From the NCBI GenBank assembly GCA_903924205.1, contig CAIYAP010000007.1:310001-374000 (forward strand): a stretch of 64,000 nt of DNA. Direction: 5' to 3'. The position numbers were made by a program, and so were the translations under genes. Shown piece by piece: positions 1 through 9,054 of this stretch (its first letter is position 1; each line of letters begins with the position of its first letter). Below the pieces are notes generated by a model that saw only the letters and a program-made list of their open reading frames with translations, did no database searches and was not told where the DNA came from. Source of the stretch: an uncultured Actinomycetes bacterium (GTDB lineage: Bacteria > Actinomycetota > Acidimicrobiia > Acidimicrobiales > RAAP-2).

Positions 1-1
1 T

Positions 2-1132
2 CTCACCATCGGTCCGAAAGACGGTGACCGCGCCATCACGGGCAGTTTCCTGCTCACGAAGCAGGACTCGGGCACTCACGATGTATTACCCGGTGCCGAG
101 TTCTCGCTCACCCGAGACCCCACTAATTCACACGTGGCCAACGGCGACGTTGCCACCTGCACCACCAACGCGCAGGGCCAGTGCCTCTGGAGTGACCTCC
201 TGCCGGGCTACTACTTCCTCGCCGAAGTGTCGCCACCCGCAAATTTTCTGGCGACCTTTGCGGGAGAGTGGGTGTGGGTCGGCCCTGGTGACGCCGCCGG
301 CCTCGACGTGACCAATGACCCCGCGATGGTGACGCTGCGGGCGGAGAAATACAACAGCGCGCAGACGGGTACCGCCATCCCCGGTGCGGTCTACGACCTG
401 TATGTGCGCGGCACACCTACCTGGGCCACCGCCACCGCCCCCGAAGGTAGTGAAGCCTTCCCGGATCTCACCTTCGTCGAACGGGGCACCACCTCCTCGA
501 CGGGCCAGATGACCTTCTCGGTCCGTGCGGGATACGAGTGGTGTCTACGTGAGGTGTCGGTGCCCGCGGAATACATCGTGGATCCGGACCTGCACTGCAC
601 CTCCGCGCCGGTCACGCAATCGTCCTCAGACGCGGATGCCACGGTGGCCTTACCGGAGGTGGCCTCGTCGCTCGTCATCCGACTGCACAAGTTCAACGCC
701 ACCTCACGCTCGGTGGGTGTGCCGGGGGCGTATTACGCCCTCTTCGTGGCCCTCCCCTACCCCACGGGATTCACCGCACCCGACGCGACGAACGTGACGG
801 TTCCCTGGGGATACGGCTTATGGGAAGTCACCCGGACGGGAAGCGGTGGCTACGTGGATCTCTCGATTCCGAGTGGGCACCACTGGTGCGTGCGCGAGAT
901 CTACGCCCCGTCGGGTTACTTCCTTGACCCGGCGCTGCACTGCACCTCGGGCGTGCTGAGCGCGCAGGGCCACCTCGCGCCCGTCACATTGTCCGCGCCG
1001 GAGGTCGCATTGCCCGTCACCGGAGGTGACAGTGGCGTCCTCGTGCGAGGGGGGCTCGCTCTGCTCGGCCTCGGCCTCGTCGTCTGGCGCCGTCAGGCGT
1101 TGCGCAGCTGGTGGGCGGCCATCACCAAGTAG
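2..1132 (+). CDS. LPXTG-anchored surface protein with SpaA-like domains (5' truncated by window edge)
   Basis: The frame is open from the first bases of the window, so the true start lies upstream; 376 residues are visible. Three prealbumin-like SpaA repeats can be read from their A-strands (KQDSGTHDVLPGAEFSL; EKYNSAQTGTAIPGAVYDL; HKFNATSRSVGVPGAYYAL), each closing with a CLREV- or CVREI-like strand. The C-terminus is a typical cell-wall sorting signal: LPVTG, a hydrophobic helix (LALLGLGLVV) and a short basic tail. In this family such proteins are covalently attached to peptidoglycan by a class of sortase; none is encoded in this window. The 3' end overlaps the convergent haemoglobin gene by 40 bases. 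Function beyond a surface adhesin or pilin-like scaffold cannot be stated. Confidence 0.85.
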   Translation, partial: LTIGPKDGDRAITGSFLLTKQDSGTHDVLPGAEFSLTRDPTNSHVANGDVATCTTNAQGQCLWSDLLPGYYFLAEVSPPANFLATFAGEWVWVGPGDAAGLDVTNDPAMVTLRAEKYNSAQTGTAIPGAVYDLYVRGTPTWATATAPEGSEAFPDLTFVERGTTSSTGQMTFSVRAGYEWCLREVSVPAEYIVDPDLHCTSAPVTQSSSDADATVALPEVASSLVIRLHKFNATSRSVGVPGAYYALFVALPYPTGFTAPDATNVTVPWGYGLWEVTRTGSGGYVDLSIPSGHHWCVREIYAPSGYFLDPALHCTSGVLSAQGHLAPVTLSAPEVALPVTGGDSGVLVRGGLALLGLGLVVWRRQALRSWWAAITK

Positions 1133-1464
1133 TCCTTGATGTCGCGCAGGTCCTCGGGGGTGAGGCGGTCAGAGACCGTGTCGAGTCCGTTCAGCATGCA
1201 GGTCAACCACGCATCGCGAGCCTTCTTCGTGATGCGAAAAGGGTCGTGACGCATGCGTAGGCGGGGGTGTCCGCGCTCGGCGTTGTAGGCCGCGGGGCCA
1301 CCAAAGTACTGAGCGAGGAAGAGGGCCAAGAATCGCTTCGACTCCGTCAAATCCTCGGGATACATGGGGCGCAGATTCTCATTCAATTCCACGCCGACGT
1401 AAAAGGCGTCCACCAAGTCGACAAAGAAACTGTCGCCGCCGACGCGTTCGTAAAACGTATCCAT
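1093..1464 (-). CDS. glbO: group II truncated haemoglobin (GlbO-like)
   Basis: The 123-residue protein has the length and sequence of 2-on-2 haemoglobins of the O group. The start MDTFYERVGGDSFF, the block FGGPAAYNAERGHPRLRMRHDPF containing the proximal haem histidine region, and the C-terminal helices all match. Members bind O2 or NO-related ligands in the cytoplasm; the exact role here is unknown. It sits alone on the minus strand, and its last 40 bases overlap the convergent surface-protein gene, so the two mRNAs are antisense over that stretch. Confidence 0.92.
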   Translation of the reverse strand: MDTFYERVGGDSFFVDLVDAFYVGVELNENLRPMYPEDLTESKRFLALFLAQYFGGPAAYNAERGHPRLRMRHDPFRITKKARDAWLTCMLNGLDTVSDRLTPEDLRDIKDYLVMAAHQLRNA

Positions 1465-1532
1465 CGCCCCTCAGCCTAGGACGATGGCCGACGTCGCCAT
1501 TTCGCCATGTCGAATGGGGTCGGTCGATGGTT

Positions 1533-1538
1533 TAGAAT
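1533..1538 (+). promoter_or_regulatory. probable -10 box of tRNA-Gly promoter
   Basis: TAGAAT lies about 11 bases before the first base of the mature tRNA, the usual place for a -10 element giving a very short leader. No convincing -35 hexamer is seen at 16-18 bases upstream. Confidence 0.4.
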
Positions 1539-1549
1539 GAGACGTCTCT

Positions 1550-1623
1550 GCGGGTGTAGCTCAATGGCAGAGTTCCAGACTTCCAATCTGGCCATGCGGG
1601 TTCGATCCCCGTCACCCGCTCCA
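1550..1623 (+). tRNA. tRNA-Gly (anticodon TCC), CCA encoded
   Basis: A full cloverleaf can be folded: acceptor GCGGGTG pairs with CACCCGC, anticodon stem CCAGA/TCTGG with loop CTTCCAA (anticodon TCC), and a T arm containing GGTTCGATCCC. The discriminator is T at 1620, and CCA is encoded at 1621-1623. It reads Gly GGA/GGG codons. Confidence 0.97.
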
Positions 1624-1625
1624 GC

Positions 1626-1644
1626 AGTCCACTCGTCGTGGACT
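1626..1644 (+). terminator. short hairpin after tRNA-Gly
   Basis: AGTCCAC and GTGGACT form a 7-bp stem around a 5-base loop, directly after the tRNA. Only a weak T tract follows. It may serve the tRNA and the convergent small gene that ends at 1644. Confidence 0.45.
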
Positions 1645-1931
1645 TATCCCCAGTTAAGTCGCGGGGCGTCCGCTAAGGACTGACCCACGATGCGCGAGCC
1701 CTTCTTGGCGGTGGCCGGATAAATCTGATCGGGTCGAAACGAGCGAGTTCGCTGCGCGTTGGCCTTGCCGCCGTGAACTTCCACCCACTCGTCGCCGGTC
1801 GTGAGATTGGTGATGTGCGCCACGAAGGTGAAGGTGGATCGGCGCTCACGCTCATCATCGACGACCACGACATCGCCCACGGCGACGCCGTTCCATTGCG
1901 TCTGACGACGCAAATTCTCGTTAGTGCTCAC
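1644..1931 (-). CDS. small conserved-looking hypothetical protein
   Basis: A 95-residue soluble protein beginning VSTNENLRRQTQWNGVAVGDVVVVDD and ending PRLNWG. The pattern of short beta strands (GVAVGDVVVV, STFTFVAHI, EWVEVHGG) suggests a small beta-barrel fold, but I do not recognise a family. I chose GTG at 1931. The frame stays open upstream to 2210, but that extension is low-complexity basic sequence running antisense through the nuclease gene. Another GTG at 1949 is possible. It is divergent from the nuclease gene. Confidence 0.55.
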   Translation of the reverse strand: MSTNENLRRQTQWNGVAVGDVVVVDDERERRSTFTFVAHITNLTTGDEWVEVHGGKANAQRTRSFRPDQIYPATAKKGSRIVGQSLADAPRLNWG

Positions 1932-2015
1932 TCGGGGTGCTCTCGCCACGGGTGATGGTCTAGTCGACCGCTGGGTCACCTCGCCATGTCGCAGCGACGA
2001 GTTACCGTCAGCACT

Positions 2016-2801
2016 ATGAGTTTTGACCAACCACTGCCCGCCGCGCTCTCGCCGTCTCGCCTCAAGGATTTCCAAGAGTGCCCCCGGCGTTTCCAGTATT
2101 CGAACGTAGAGCGCCTTCGCCAACCGGCCACGGTCGCGACCACCAAGGGCAACGTGGTGCACCACATCTTGGAACACCTCTTTCACCTGCCACCCGCCGA
2201 GCGCAGCCACGACGCCGCCCTCTCACTGCGCGAGGCGGCCTTTGCCCACGAGGTCACCGAGGACATCCAGGCCGACATTGACTGGGCGAGCTGTGAAGCG
2301 CAAATGCGCCTCGACGTCGACGCCATTCTGGAGACCTACTTCGAGATGGAAGACCCCTCGAGCATCGAGGCCATTGGGGTCGAGCGCAACATCGCAGCGA
2401 CCATCAACGATGCTCCCCTGCGCGGCATTCTGGACCGCCTCGATCAGAACGATGACGGATCCATCACCATCGTGGACTACAAGACCGGCAAGCCACCACG
2501 CGCCGGCTACGAAAACGACGCCCTCGCCAACTCCCAGATTTACGCCGCGTTATGCGAGGCCGAGATTGGTCAGCTGCCGACCAACATTCGACTCCTCTAC
2601 GTCGCGCACGGCTCCACCCTGGACGTGGCGGTGTCACCCGTCGTTGTCAGTGCGCGTGCCAAGTCCGCCGCCACCGTCTGGCAGCGCATCAATACTTTCT
2701 ATGCCGACGGAGAATTTCCGGCCGACCCCTCGCCGCGGACGTGTCGTTGGTGCGCGTACAAGGACGTGTGTCGCGAGCGTGGAGTCCCCGTCCCGGTCTA
2801 G
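2016..2801 (+). CDS. PD-(D/E)XK nuclease, RecB/Cas4-like with Fe-S cysteines
   Basis: The 261-residue protein has the motifs of the RecB-type nuclease domain: a histidine helix (GNVVHHILEH near residue 50), the acidic residue in GILDRLD, the VDYKTGK catalytic strand and a following NSQIYAAL helix. One cysteine near the N-terminus (ECPRRF) plus the C-terminal CRWCAYKDVC triad match the 4Fe-4S cluster of AddB/Cas4-type nucleases. The family cuts single-stranded or end DNA during repair. ATG at 2016 is preferred because ten extra residues from 1986 show no family resemblance. No cas genes or helicase partner are adjacent, so this looks like a stand-alone actinobacterial RecB-family exonuclease. 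Confidence 0.85.
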   Translation: MSFDQPLPAALSPSRLKDFQECPRRFQYSNVERLRQPATVATTKGNVVHHILEHLFHLPPAERSHDAALSLREAAFAHEVTEDIQADIDWASCEAQMRLDVDAILETYFEMEDPSSIEAIGVERNIAATINDAPLRGILDRLDQNDDGSITIVDYKTGKPPRAGYENDALANSQIYAALCEAEIGQLPTNIRLLYVAHGSTLDVAVSPVVVSARAKSAATVWQRINTFYADGEFPADPSPRTCRWCAYKDVCRERGVPVPV

Positions 2802-2821
2802 AGCACCATTAGGTTGCGGTG

Positions 2822-3415
2822 ATGACGACTTTCGCCCTCAACTACGACTACCGCTGCCCCTTCGCGAAGAACATTCACCTCCACGTGCTGGCGGCACTGC
2901 GCGCGGGCGCCGATCTCGACGTGACCTTTGAACCCTGGACGCTGTCGCAGGGTCACCGCAGCGAGGGCGAGGGTGACGTCTGGGACAACCCCGAACGCGA
3001 CAGTGAGCACCTCGCTCTCTTCGCCTCCATTTCCGTGCGCGACCAGCAGCCCGAGTTTTTCCCCAGCGTGCACGAGGGGCTCTTTCGCGCCCGGCACCAC
3101 CAATCGCTTCGCCTGAACACCTGGGAAGAGATGGTGCCGGTGCTCGAGGTCGCCGGCGTGGACGTCGACGCGGTGACATCTGACGTCGCCACGAGACGGC
3201 CCGCGCAGGTCCTCGCGGCCGCGCAGCGTCGCTTCGAACAGGTCGACACTTTCGGGGTGCCGACATTTCTCATCGGCAACGACGCCACCTTCGTTCGCTA
3301 CATGACCGAGCCGGTCAGCGACGACAACTCCGCGCAGATCATCACCTCGCTGGTGACGCTGATGGCGAACCAGGGCGATCTCAACGAGTTCAAGCACACT
3401 CGCCTGCCGGCGTAA
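2822..3415 (+). CDS. DsbA-family thioredoxin-fold protein
   Basis: A 197-residue protein starting MTTFALNYDYRCPFAKNIHLHVL, the N-terminal strand and helix of the DsbA/HCCA-isomerase thioredoxin fold. The active-site position reads RCPFAK, a single cysteine with no CxxC, so a classical disulfide oxidase role is doubtful. The cis-proline loop FGVPTFLIG is intact near residue 150. There is no signal peptide, so it is cytoplasmic. ATG 2822 follows an AGG at short distance; GTG at 2819 is an alternative. It follows the nuclease by about 20 bases and may be co-transcribed. Confidence 0.8.
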   Translation: MTTFALNYDYRCPFAKNIHLHVLAALRAGADLDVTFEPWTLSQGHRSEGEGDVWDNPERDSEHLALFASISVRDQQPEFFPSVHEGLFRARHHQSLRLNTWEEMVPVLEVAGVDVDAVTSDVATRRPAQVLAAAQRRFEQVDTFGVPTFLIGNDATFVRYMTEPVSDDNSAQIITSLVTLMANQGDLNEFKHTRLPA

Positions 3416-3416
3416 T

Positions 3417-4322
3417 TCAGGCCTTAGAGCGGCTCAGCACCTCGAGCGTGGCCTCACGGTCGGCGCCCACACCCATGATGTTGGCGGAGAATTCGGTCAC
3501 GCCGGCATCGGCCAGGGCTGCCAACTTCTCGAGCACCTGATCGGCACTGCCGACGATGGCGAGGTCCGACGCCGTCGTCGCCCCTTCACGCTCCATCATG
3601 GCGGCGTAACTCGGCAAGGTGGGATAGACCGCGAGGGCCTGGTCGATAAAGGCCCGAGTGCCCGCGACGTCGCTCGTCACCAAGATGGGCAGAGCACAGA
3701 TGATGTCGGGACGCGGCCGGCCGGCCGCCTCGGCCGCGGCGTTGATCGTGGGGGCCACGTAGGAACGAATGGTCTCCTCACCGGTCATCCAGGTGCAGGT
3801 GCCATCGGCGAGCTGAGCCGTCATCTCGAGCATCTTGGGTCCGAGGGCGGCGACGAGAAGGCGCGGCGCCACCGTGTCCTTCGGACCGACGGTGCCCATG
3901 GTGGTGGCCGAGACACGCTCGCCCGTTACCGACACGGCCTCGCCGCGCAAGATGGGGGCGAGGGCGGCGAGGTATTCGCGCATGTACGAGGCGGGGCGGT
4001 CGTAGCTGAGGCCCCACAGGCCCTCGACCACGATCTGATGACTGAGACCGATGCCCAGATTGAGGCGACCCGTCATCAGCGACTGGACAGTGCGAGCCTG
4101 TGCTCCCAGCATCGAAGGGTGACGAGGCTGAATGGGCACCACGGCCGTGCCGAGGTCGAGACCAGGGATGGCGTGGCCGAGAACGGCGAAGGTCGTCAGG
4201 GTGTCGGGACCAAAGATCTGGCTGGCCCATTGGCTGGTGAAGCCGGCGGTGAACAATTCCCGCGACGTTGCCAGGAGTTGCTCGAAGGGCGCTTCGACAT
4301 CAATTCCGATACCAATTTTCAC
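3417..4322 (-). CDS. LLM-class F420-dependent oxidoreductase
   Basis: The 301-residue protein has the bacterial luciferase-like TIM barrel: N-terminal VKIGIGIDVEAP, the core GTAVVPIQPRHPSMLGAQA, LNLGIGLSH, and a C-terminal VGSADQVLEKLAAL segment. Actinobacterial members use reduced coenzyme F420 to reduce or oxidise diverse substrates; the substrate here is unknown. GTG at 4322 is chosen because GGGGAG lies 7 bases upstream; the longer frame lacks such a site. Its end nearly abuts the convergent DsbA-like gene (1-base gap). Confidence 0.88.
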   Translation of the reverse strand: MKIGIGIDVEAPFEQLLATSRELFTAGFTSQWASQIFGPDTLTTFAVLGHAIPGLDLGTAVVPIQPRHPSMLGAQARTVQSLMTGRLNLGIGLSHQIVVEGLWGLSYDRPASYMREYLAALAPILRGEAVSVTGERVSATTMGTVGPKDTVAPRLLVAALGPKMLEMTAQLADGTCTWMTGEETIRSYVAPTINAAAEAAGRPRPDIICALPILVTSDVAGTRAFIDQALAVYPTLPSYAAMMEREGATTASDLAIVGSADQVLEKLAALADAGVTEFSANIMGVGADREATLEVLSRSKA

Positions 4323-4450
4323 GACTATCTCCCCGCAGCGAGCCCCCGTTGGCCGCACCTGAGACTACCTCGCACCTTAAGAAAACCCTGAAAACGTCGT
4401 GAGTGTCACCGCTAGCGGGCAGAATGGGAACCGAAAGTGGAGGTATTCCC

Positions 4451-5167
4451 ATGGGAATCATGCAACGCGTCAGCACCTTGTTCAAAGCGAAGGCCAATGC
4501 GGCCCTGAATAAGGCCGAAGATCCCCGTCAGGTTCTCGACCTCTCCTACGAACAGCAGCTCGAAAACCTGACCAAGATGCGTCGCGCGTTGGCGGACGTC
4601 GCCACGGCCGCGAAGCGTCTCGAACTGCAGGCCCAGCAGCTGAAGACCCAGGGCGACACGCTCCAGACGCAGGCCGCTCAGGCCGTCACCCAGGGCAATG
4701 ACGCCCTCGCCCGCACCGCTCTCGAGCGCCGCGAAGCCATTGCCGTTCAGCTCGCCAGCCTCGACGTCCAGCACCAGCAGGTCATGGACCAGCAGCAGAA
4801 GTTGCAAGACGCCACCAGCAAGCTGGAGGCTCAGGTCGAAATCTTCCGCACGAAGAAGGAAACTCTCAAGGCCACCTACACCGCCGCGGAAGCCTCCTCG
4901 CACATCAATGAAGCGGTCGCGGGGATCTCCGGTTCCATGAGCGACGCGGGTGCCGCCCTCCAGCGAGCGCAAGACAAGGTGCAGGACATGCAGGCGCGCT
5001 CGGGTGCCCTCGATGACCTGCTCACCTCGGGAGCCCTCACCGATCTCACGAGTGAGCACGACGACATCCAGCGCCAGCTCGACGCCGCCAGCACCGCCAG
5101 CACCGTGGACGCCCAATTGGCCGCCCTCAAAGCCCAGACGGCCGGCGAGTTGCCGGAGGCGAAGTAG
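4451..5167 (+). CDS. pspA: PspA/IM30-family membrane-stress protein
   Basis: A 238-residue, almost entirely helical protein starting MGIMQRVSTLFKAKANAALNKAEDP, which matches the membrane-binding N-terminal helix and first hairpin of PspA/Vipp1. Long coiled-coil segments rich in Q, A and L follow. PspA polymers stabilise the inner membrane under proton-leak or envelope stress. GGAGG lies 8 bases upstream of ATG 4451. It leads an operon with an HtpX-like protease (2-base gap) and PspAB. Confidence 0.93.
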   Translation: MGIMQRVSTLFKAKANAALNKAEDPRQVLDLSYEQQLENLTKMRRALADVATAAKRLELQAQQLKTQGDTLQTQAAQAVTQGNDALARTALERREAIAVQLASLDVQHQQVMDQQQKLQDATSKLEAQVEIFRTKKETLKATYTAAEASSHINEAVAGISGSMSDAGAALQRAQDKVQDMQARSGALDDLLTSGALTDLTSEHDDIQRQLDAASTASTVDAQLAALKAQTAGELPEAK

Positions 5168-5169
5168 TC

Positions 5170-6084
5170 GTGTCGTCGAAGCACCTCGAAACTGACCGCG
5201 GACTGTCGATCCGCATGTTCATCACGGGCCTCGGCCTCGTGGTGCTCTACCTCCTGATTGGCACCTTGCTCTTCGCGCTCAAGATTCCCGTCATGGGCAT
5301 TGTGCTCATCGAATTCGCGATGATTTTCGGTCAGTACTGGTTCAGCGACAAGATCGCCATGTATTCGATGCGGGCGCGTGAGGTCACGCCCCAAGAAGAG
5401 CCACAGCTACACGCCATGGTCGAGCGCTTAGCCGCCCTGGCCAATATTCCGAAGCCCCGCGTGGGCGTCTCGGAAATGGACATGCCGAACGCTTTCGCCA
5501 CGGGTCGTAACCCGAAGCACTCCGTGGTCGTGGTGACGCGCGGCTTGCAGCGACGCTTGCCCGACGAGGAAATCGAAGCCGTACTCAGCCACGAAATCAG
5601 CCACGTCATCCACCGCGACGTCGCCGTCATGACCATTGCGTCCTCGGTTGGCATGTTGGCCGGCATCATCGCGCGCATGGCCATGTGGGGAGCCATGCTC
5701 TCGGGGAACGGCCGCGACAACAAGGATGGCGAAAGCCTGGTCCTTTTGGAACTCGTCACCTGGGTGGCGTCCATTGCGATTTACGTCGTGAGCTACCTGC
5801 TGACGATGGCCCTGTCTCGATACCGCGAACTCGCGGCCGACCGCTCGGGCGCCATCTTGATCGGTAAGCCCATGGCCCTCGCGTCCGCGCTGCAGCGCAT
5901 CACTGGCGACATGGCCCGTATTCCGACCACGGATCTTCGTCGCGTCGAGAACATGAACGCCTTCTTCTTTACCCCCGCCTTGGCGAAGGGATCTCTGGGC
6001 TCGCTATTTTCGACTCACCCCAGCCTGCAAGCCCGCCTTGACCAGCTCATGAAGCTCGAGCGCGACCTCAACGGTCAGGCCTAG
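5170..6084 (+). CDS. htpX: HtpX-like M48 membrane metalloprotease
   Basis: The 304-residue protein carries two N-terminal membrane helices (about residues 15-60), then the zinc motif HEISH (VLSHEISHVIHRD) near residue 142, two further hydrophobic segments, and the conserved ELAADRSGA that supplies the third zinc ligand. HtpX degrades damaged membrane proteins with its active site in the cytoplasm. The GTG start at 5170 lies 2 bases after pspA, and the stop overlaps the next start (TAGTG). This indicates coupled translation in a membrane-stress operon. Confidence 0.93.
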   Translation: MSSKHLETDRGLSIRMFITGLGLVVLYLLIGTLLFALKIPVMGIVLIEFAMIFGQYWFSDKIAMYSMRAREVTPQEEPQLHAMVERLAALANIPKPRVGVSEMDMPNAFATGRNPKHSVVVVTRGLQRRLPDEEIEAVLSHEISHVIHRDVAVMTIASSVGMLAGIIARMAMWGAMLSGNGRDNKDGESLVLLELVTWVASIAIYVVSYLLTMALSRYRELAADRSGAILIGKPMALASALQRITGDMARIPTTDLRRVENMNAFFFTPALAKGSLGSLFSTHPSLQARLDQLMKLERDLNGQA

Positions 6085-6647
6085 TGGGCCTTCGCGACAC
6101 GCTCTTTGGGCGAACGAAGCAATCCGCGCCGAATCTCGACGCCCTCTTTGCGTTGCCGGCGGCGGTGCCAGATCTCGCGACCAATCTCGCCCTTCACCCC
6201 AGCGGGGTCGCGGCGGTGTGCTGGAAGAAGGGCTCCGGTGGCGCCACTATCAGCAGCGACAGCGAGATTGACCAGTTGCTGCAATTAGACGCCACCAGCG
6301 CCGTGACTTTCACCACCGACGATCTCGGATTTGAGTGGGCCGTGTTTCGCGCGGACGACTTGCCGACATTGGTGACCAACGCCCACGGAGTTCACAGCAC
6401 CTTGGTGGATAAGGGCCTCGGCCCGCGCCTGCTCTGCAGCGTGTTTCGCTTTGACCCCGATAAGGGTGGTGACCCGGCGTACCTCGTCTATCTCGCGAAG
6501 TCCGGGACCTTCTACCCCTTCGCTCCAGCGGCCAACCAGATGCGCAACAACGAGCTTGAACTGCAAATCCGCACCTTTCTCGGTTCGGATATTCCGGTCG
6601 AAAAGGACCTCTCGAAGTGGATGGCCCTCTGGGGGTTGCCGCTCTAG
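6084..6647 (+). CDS. pspAB: PspA-associated protein PspAB
   Basis: A 187-residue protein beginning MGLRDTLFGRTKQSAPNLD, then LFALPAAVPDL, a start that matches actinobacterial PspAB proteins, which are encoded beside PspA and HtpX. It has no membrane segment or signal peptide. The biochemical role of the family is not settled; association with PspA is inferred from gene context. GTG 6084 overlaps the htpX stop by one base. Confidence 0.85.
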   Translation: MGLRDTLFGRTKQSAPNLDALFALPAAVPDLATNLALHPSGVAAVCWKKGSGGATISSDSEIDQLLQLDATSAVTFTTDDLGFEWAVFRADDLPTLVTNAHGVHSTLVDKGLGPRLLCSVFRFDPDKGGDPAYLVYLAKSGTFYPFAPAANQMRNNELELQIRTFLGSDIPVEKDLSKWMALWGLPL

Positions 6648-6710
6648 GTTGTTGACCTACGGGAAACGTCACAGAGGGACGCCTACTTAGAGTTTGATAG
6701 CCATAGGTAG

Positions 6711-6726
6711 CAGTCGGAAACGACTG
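6711..6726. terminator. GAAA-capped hairpin between convergent genes
   Basis: CAGTCG and CGACTG form a 6-bp stem around a GAAA tetraloop in the 157-base gap between pspAB and the convergent HTH gene. No T run follows on either strand, so it is at best a weak terminator or RNA-end stabiliser. Confidence 0.35.
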
Positions 6727-6804
6727 ACACATTCGCTTCCCCCATCGATCCACCACCTCCGTGAAGAATGCGTATTTCGAACGAGTGTGGCTCCTCGCGG
6801 GCGC

Positions 6805-7101
6805 TTAGTGGCGAACACGCTGAGGGAGCGTCGCTTCCGATCGAGCTCGACCAAAGTCCGTCTCGTACGGATCAGCCGCCTTGACGACGGCATCCAGCTG
6901 ACCCACCGCTCGCGCCACATTTAAGAACACGTCAAGTCCCACTGTGGCGTGTCCATGCTCGAGTCGAGCAAGCGTCTGACGAGTGATACCCGCACGCTCC
7001 GCCACCTGTTGGGCAGTCAATCCGAGAAGCTTGCGCCAAGTGCAAAGGTGTTGGCCCAACTCGACCGCTGCCCTCTGTGTTGATGCTGACATCGGACGCA
7101 T
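6805..7101 (-). CDS. XRE-family regulator, HipB-like antitoxin type, no toxin partner
   Basis: A 98-residue protein with a complete helix-turn-helix (LGLTAQQVAERAGITRQTLARLEHG, residues about 28-52). The C-terminal tail ADPYETDFGRAR is typical of HipB-like antitoxins in actinobacteria. In that family the gene normally precedes hipA on the same strand. Downstream (below 6805) there are only 157 bases with no hipA-like frame. GTGAG lies upstream of ATG 7101; ATG 7092 is an alternative start. An AT-rich stretch with a perfect inverted repeat lies directly upstream and may be its operator. Confidence 0.85.
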   Translation of the reverse strand: MRPMSASTQRAAVELGQHLCTWRKLLGLTAQQVAERAGITRQTLARLEHGHATVGLDVFLNVARAVGQLDAVVKAADPYETDFGRARSEATLPQRVRH

Positions 7102-7158
7102 TGGAACTCACCATCCTCAGCCAGTTCACTGGCAATTTCTTTAATGTTAACGTTGAGG

Positions 7159-7179
7159 AACTTTAATGAATTTAAAGTT
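7159..7179. promoter_or_regulatory. AT-rich inverted repeat, candidate operator of the HipB-like gene
   Basis: AACTTTAA and TTAAAGTT form a perfect 8-bp inverted repeat separated by 5 bases, inside a markedly AT-rich 135-base gap. It lies 58 bases upstream of the HTH gene start. Dimeric HTH proteins of this type bind such repeats; binding here is inference. Confidence 0.45.
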
Positions 7180-7236
7180 ATTTTCAGCGAACATTATACC
7201 ATTTAACAACAAGCAGCATCTCAGTATCGACCCCAC

Positions 7237-7553
7237 TTACGGACCATCACCGGAATGCAACGTTGGCGGTTCGACGAGCCAGTGGTCGTCGATGAATTCC
7301 ATCAACTCTCGGTCCCAGGTAGTGAGGGTGGCTCGATCGTGGGTATACACCTCGACACGTAGGAATTCATATGACAAGGTCGCTACGGGGTGATGTTGGC
7401 GCCGCTCGAATTCTGGGGCGTGCTTAACCAGCCACGCGCTCGCAACGGGGAACGCCACCGACGCCTCGCGCACCAAGTGCCCTGACTGAAGACGCCACGC
7501 TGGATGGCTCGCCAGCACATCTGCGAGCTCGGCCTCGGTCAGTGCACGGCGAC

Positions 7554-7557
<4 letters not shown>
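7237..7557 (-). CDS. pterin-4a-carbinolamine dehydratase-like protein
   Basis: The 106-residue protein matches the PCD/DCoH fold: [18 protein letters not shown] at the N-terminus, the active-site stretch [20 protein letters not shown], then THDRATLT and a C-terminal FIDD. Family members dehydrate 4a-hydroxytetrahydropterin. No aromatic amino acid hydroxylase is present in the window, so the physiological partner is unknown. Its ATG overlaps the fumC stop (ATGA), so the pair is translationally coupled. Confidence 0.87.
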
Positions 7558-8942
<1,385 letters not shown>

Positions 8943-9017
8943 GAGTCCTACTTCCAAATAGAGGGGTATACGGGGCAGCGAGTCCTCGAATCGGCCCGTA
9001 TGGTCATCGGTGCCAAA

Positions 9018-9033
9018 CTAGTAGCGCTACTAG
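9018..9033. promoter_or_regulatory. perfect 16-bp palindrome upstream of PPOX-type gene
   Basis: CTAGTAGCGCTACTAG is an exact palindrome ending 21 bases before the ATG at 9055 and 76 bases from the divergent fumC start. This position suits a repressor operator or a leader hairpin. Confidence 0.4.
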
Positions 9034-9054
9034 CCCTGACGAAACGGATTCACG

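Noticed and set aside
1550-1644. tRNA-Gly 3' end as an integration site
   Set aside because: No integrase and no second copy of the tRNA 3' end was seen within the window.
2016-2801. cas4 of a CRISPR system
   Set aside because: The fold and cysteines match, but no repeats or cas genes are near; stand-alone RecB-family nucleases of this kind are common in actinobacteria.
6648-6804. Remnant of hipA downstream of the HipB-like gene
   Set aside because: No HipA-like residues or recognisable kinase motif in any frame of the 157 bases; only a small hairpin is present.
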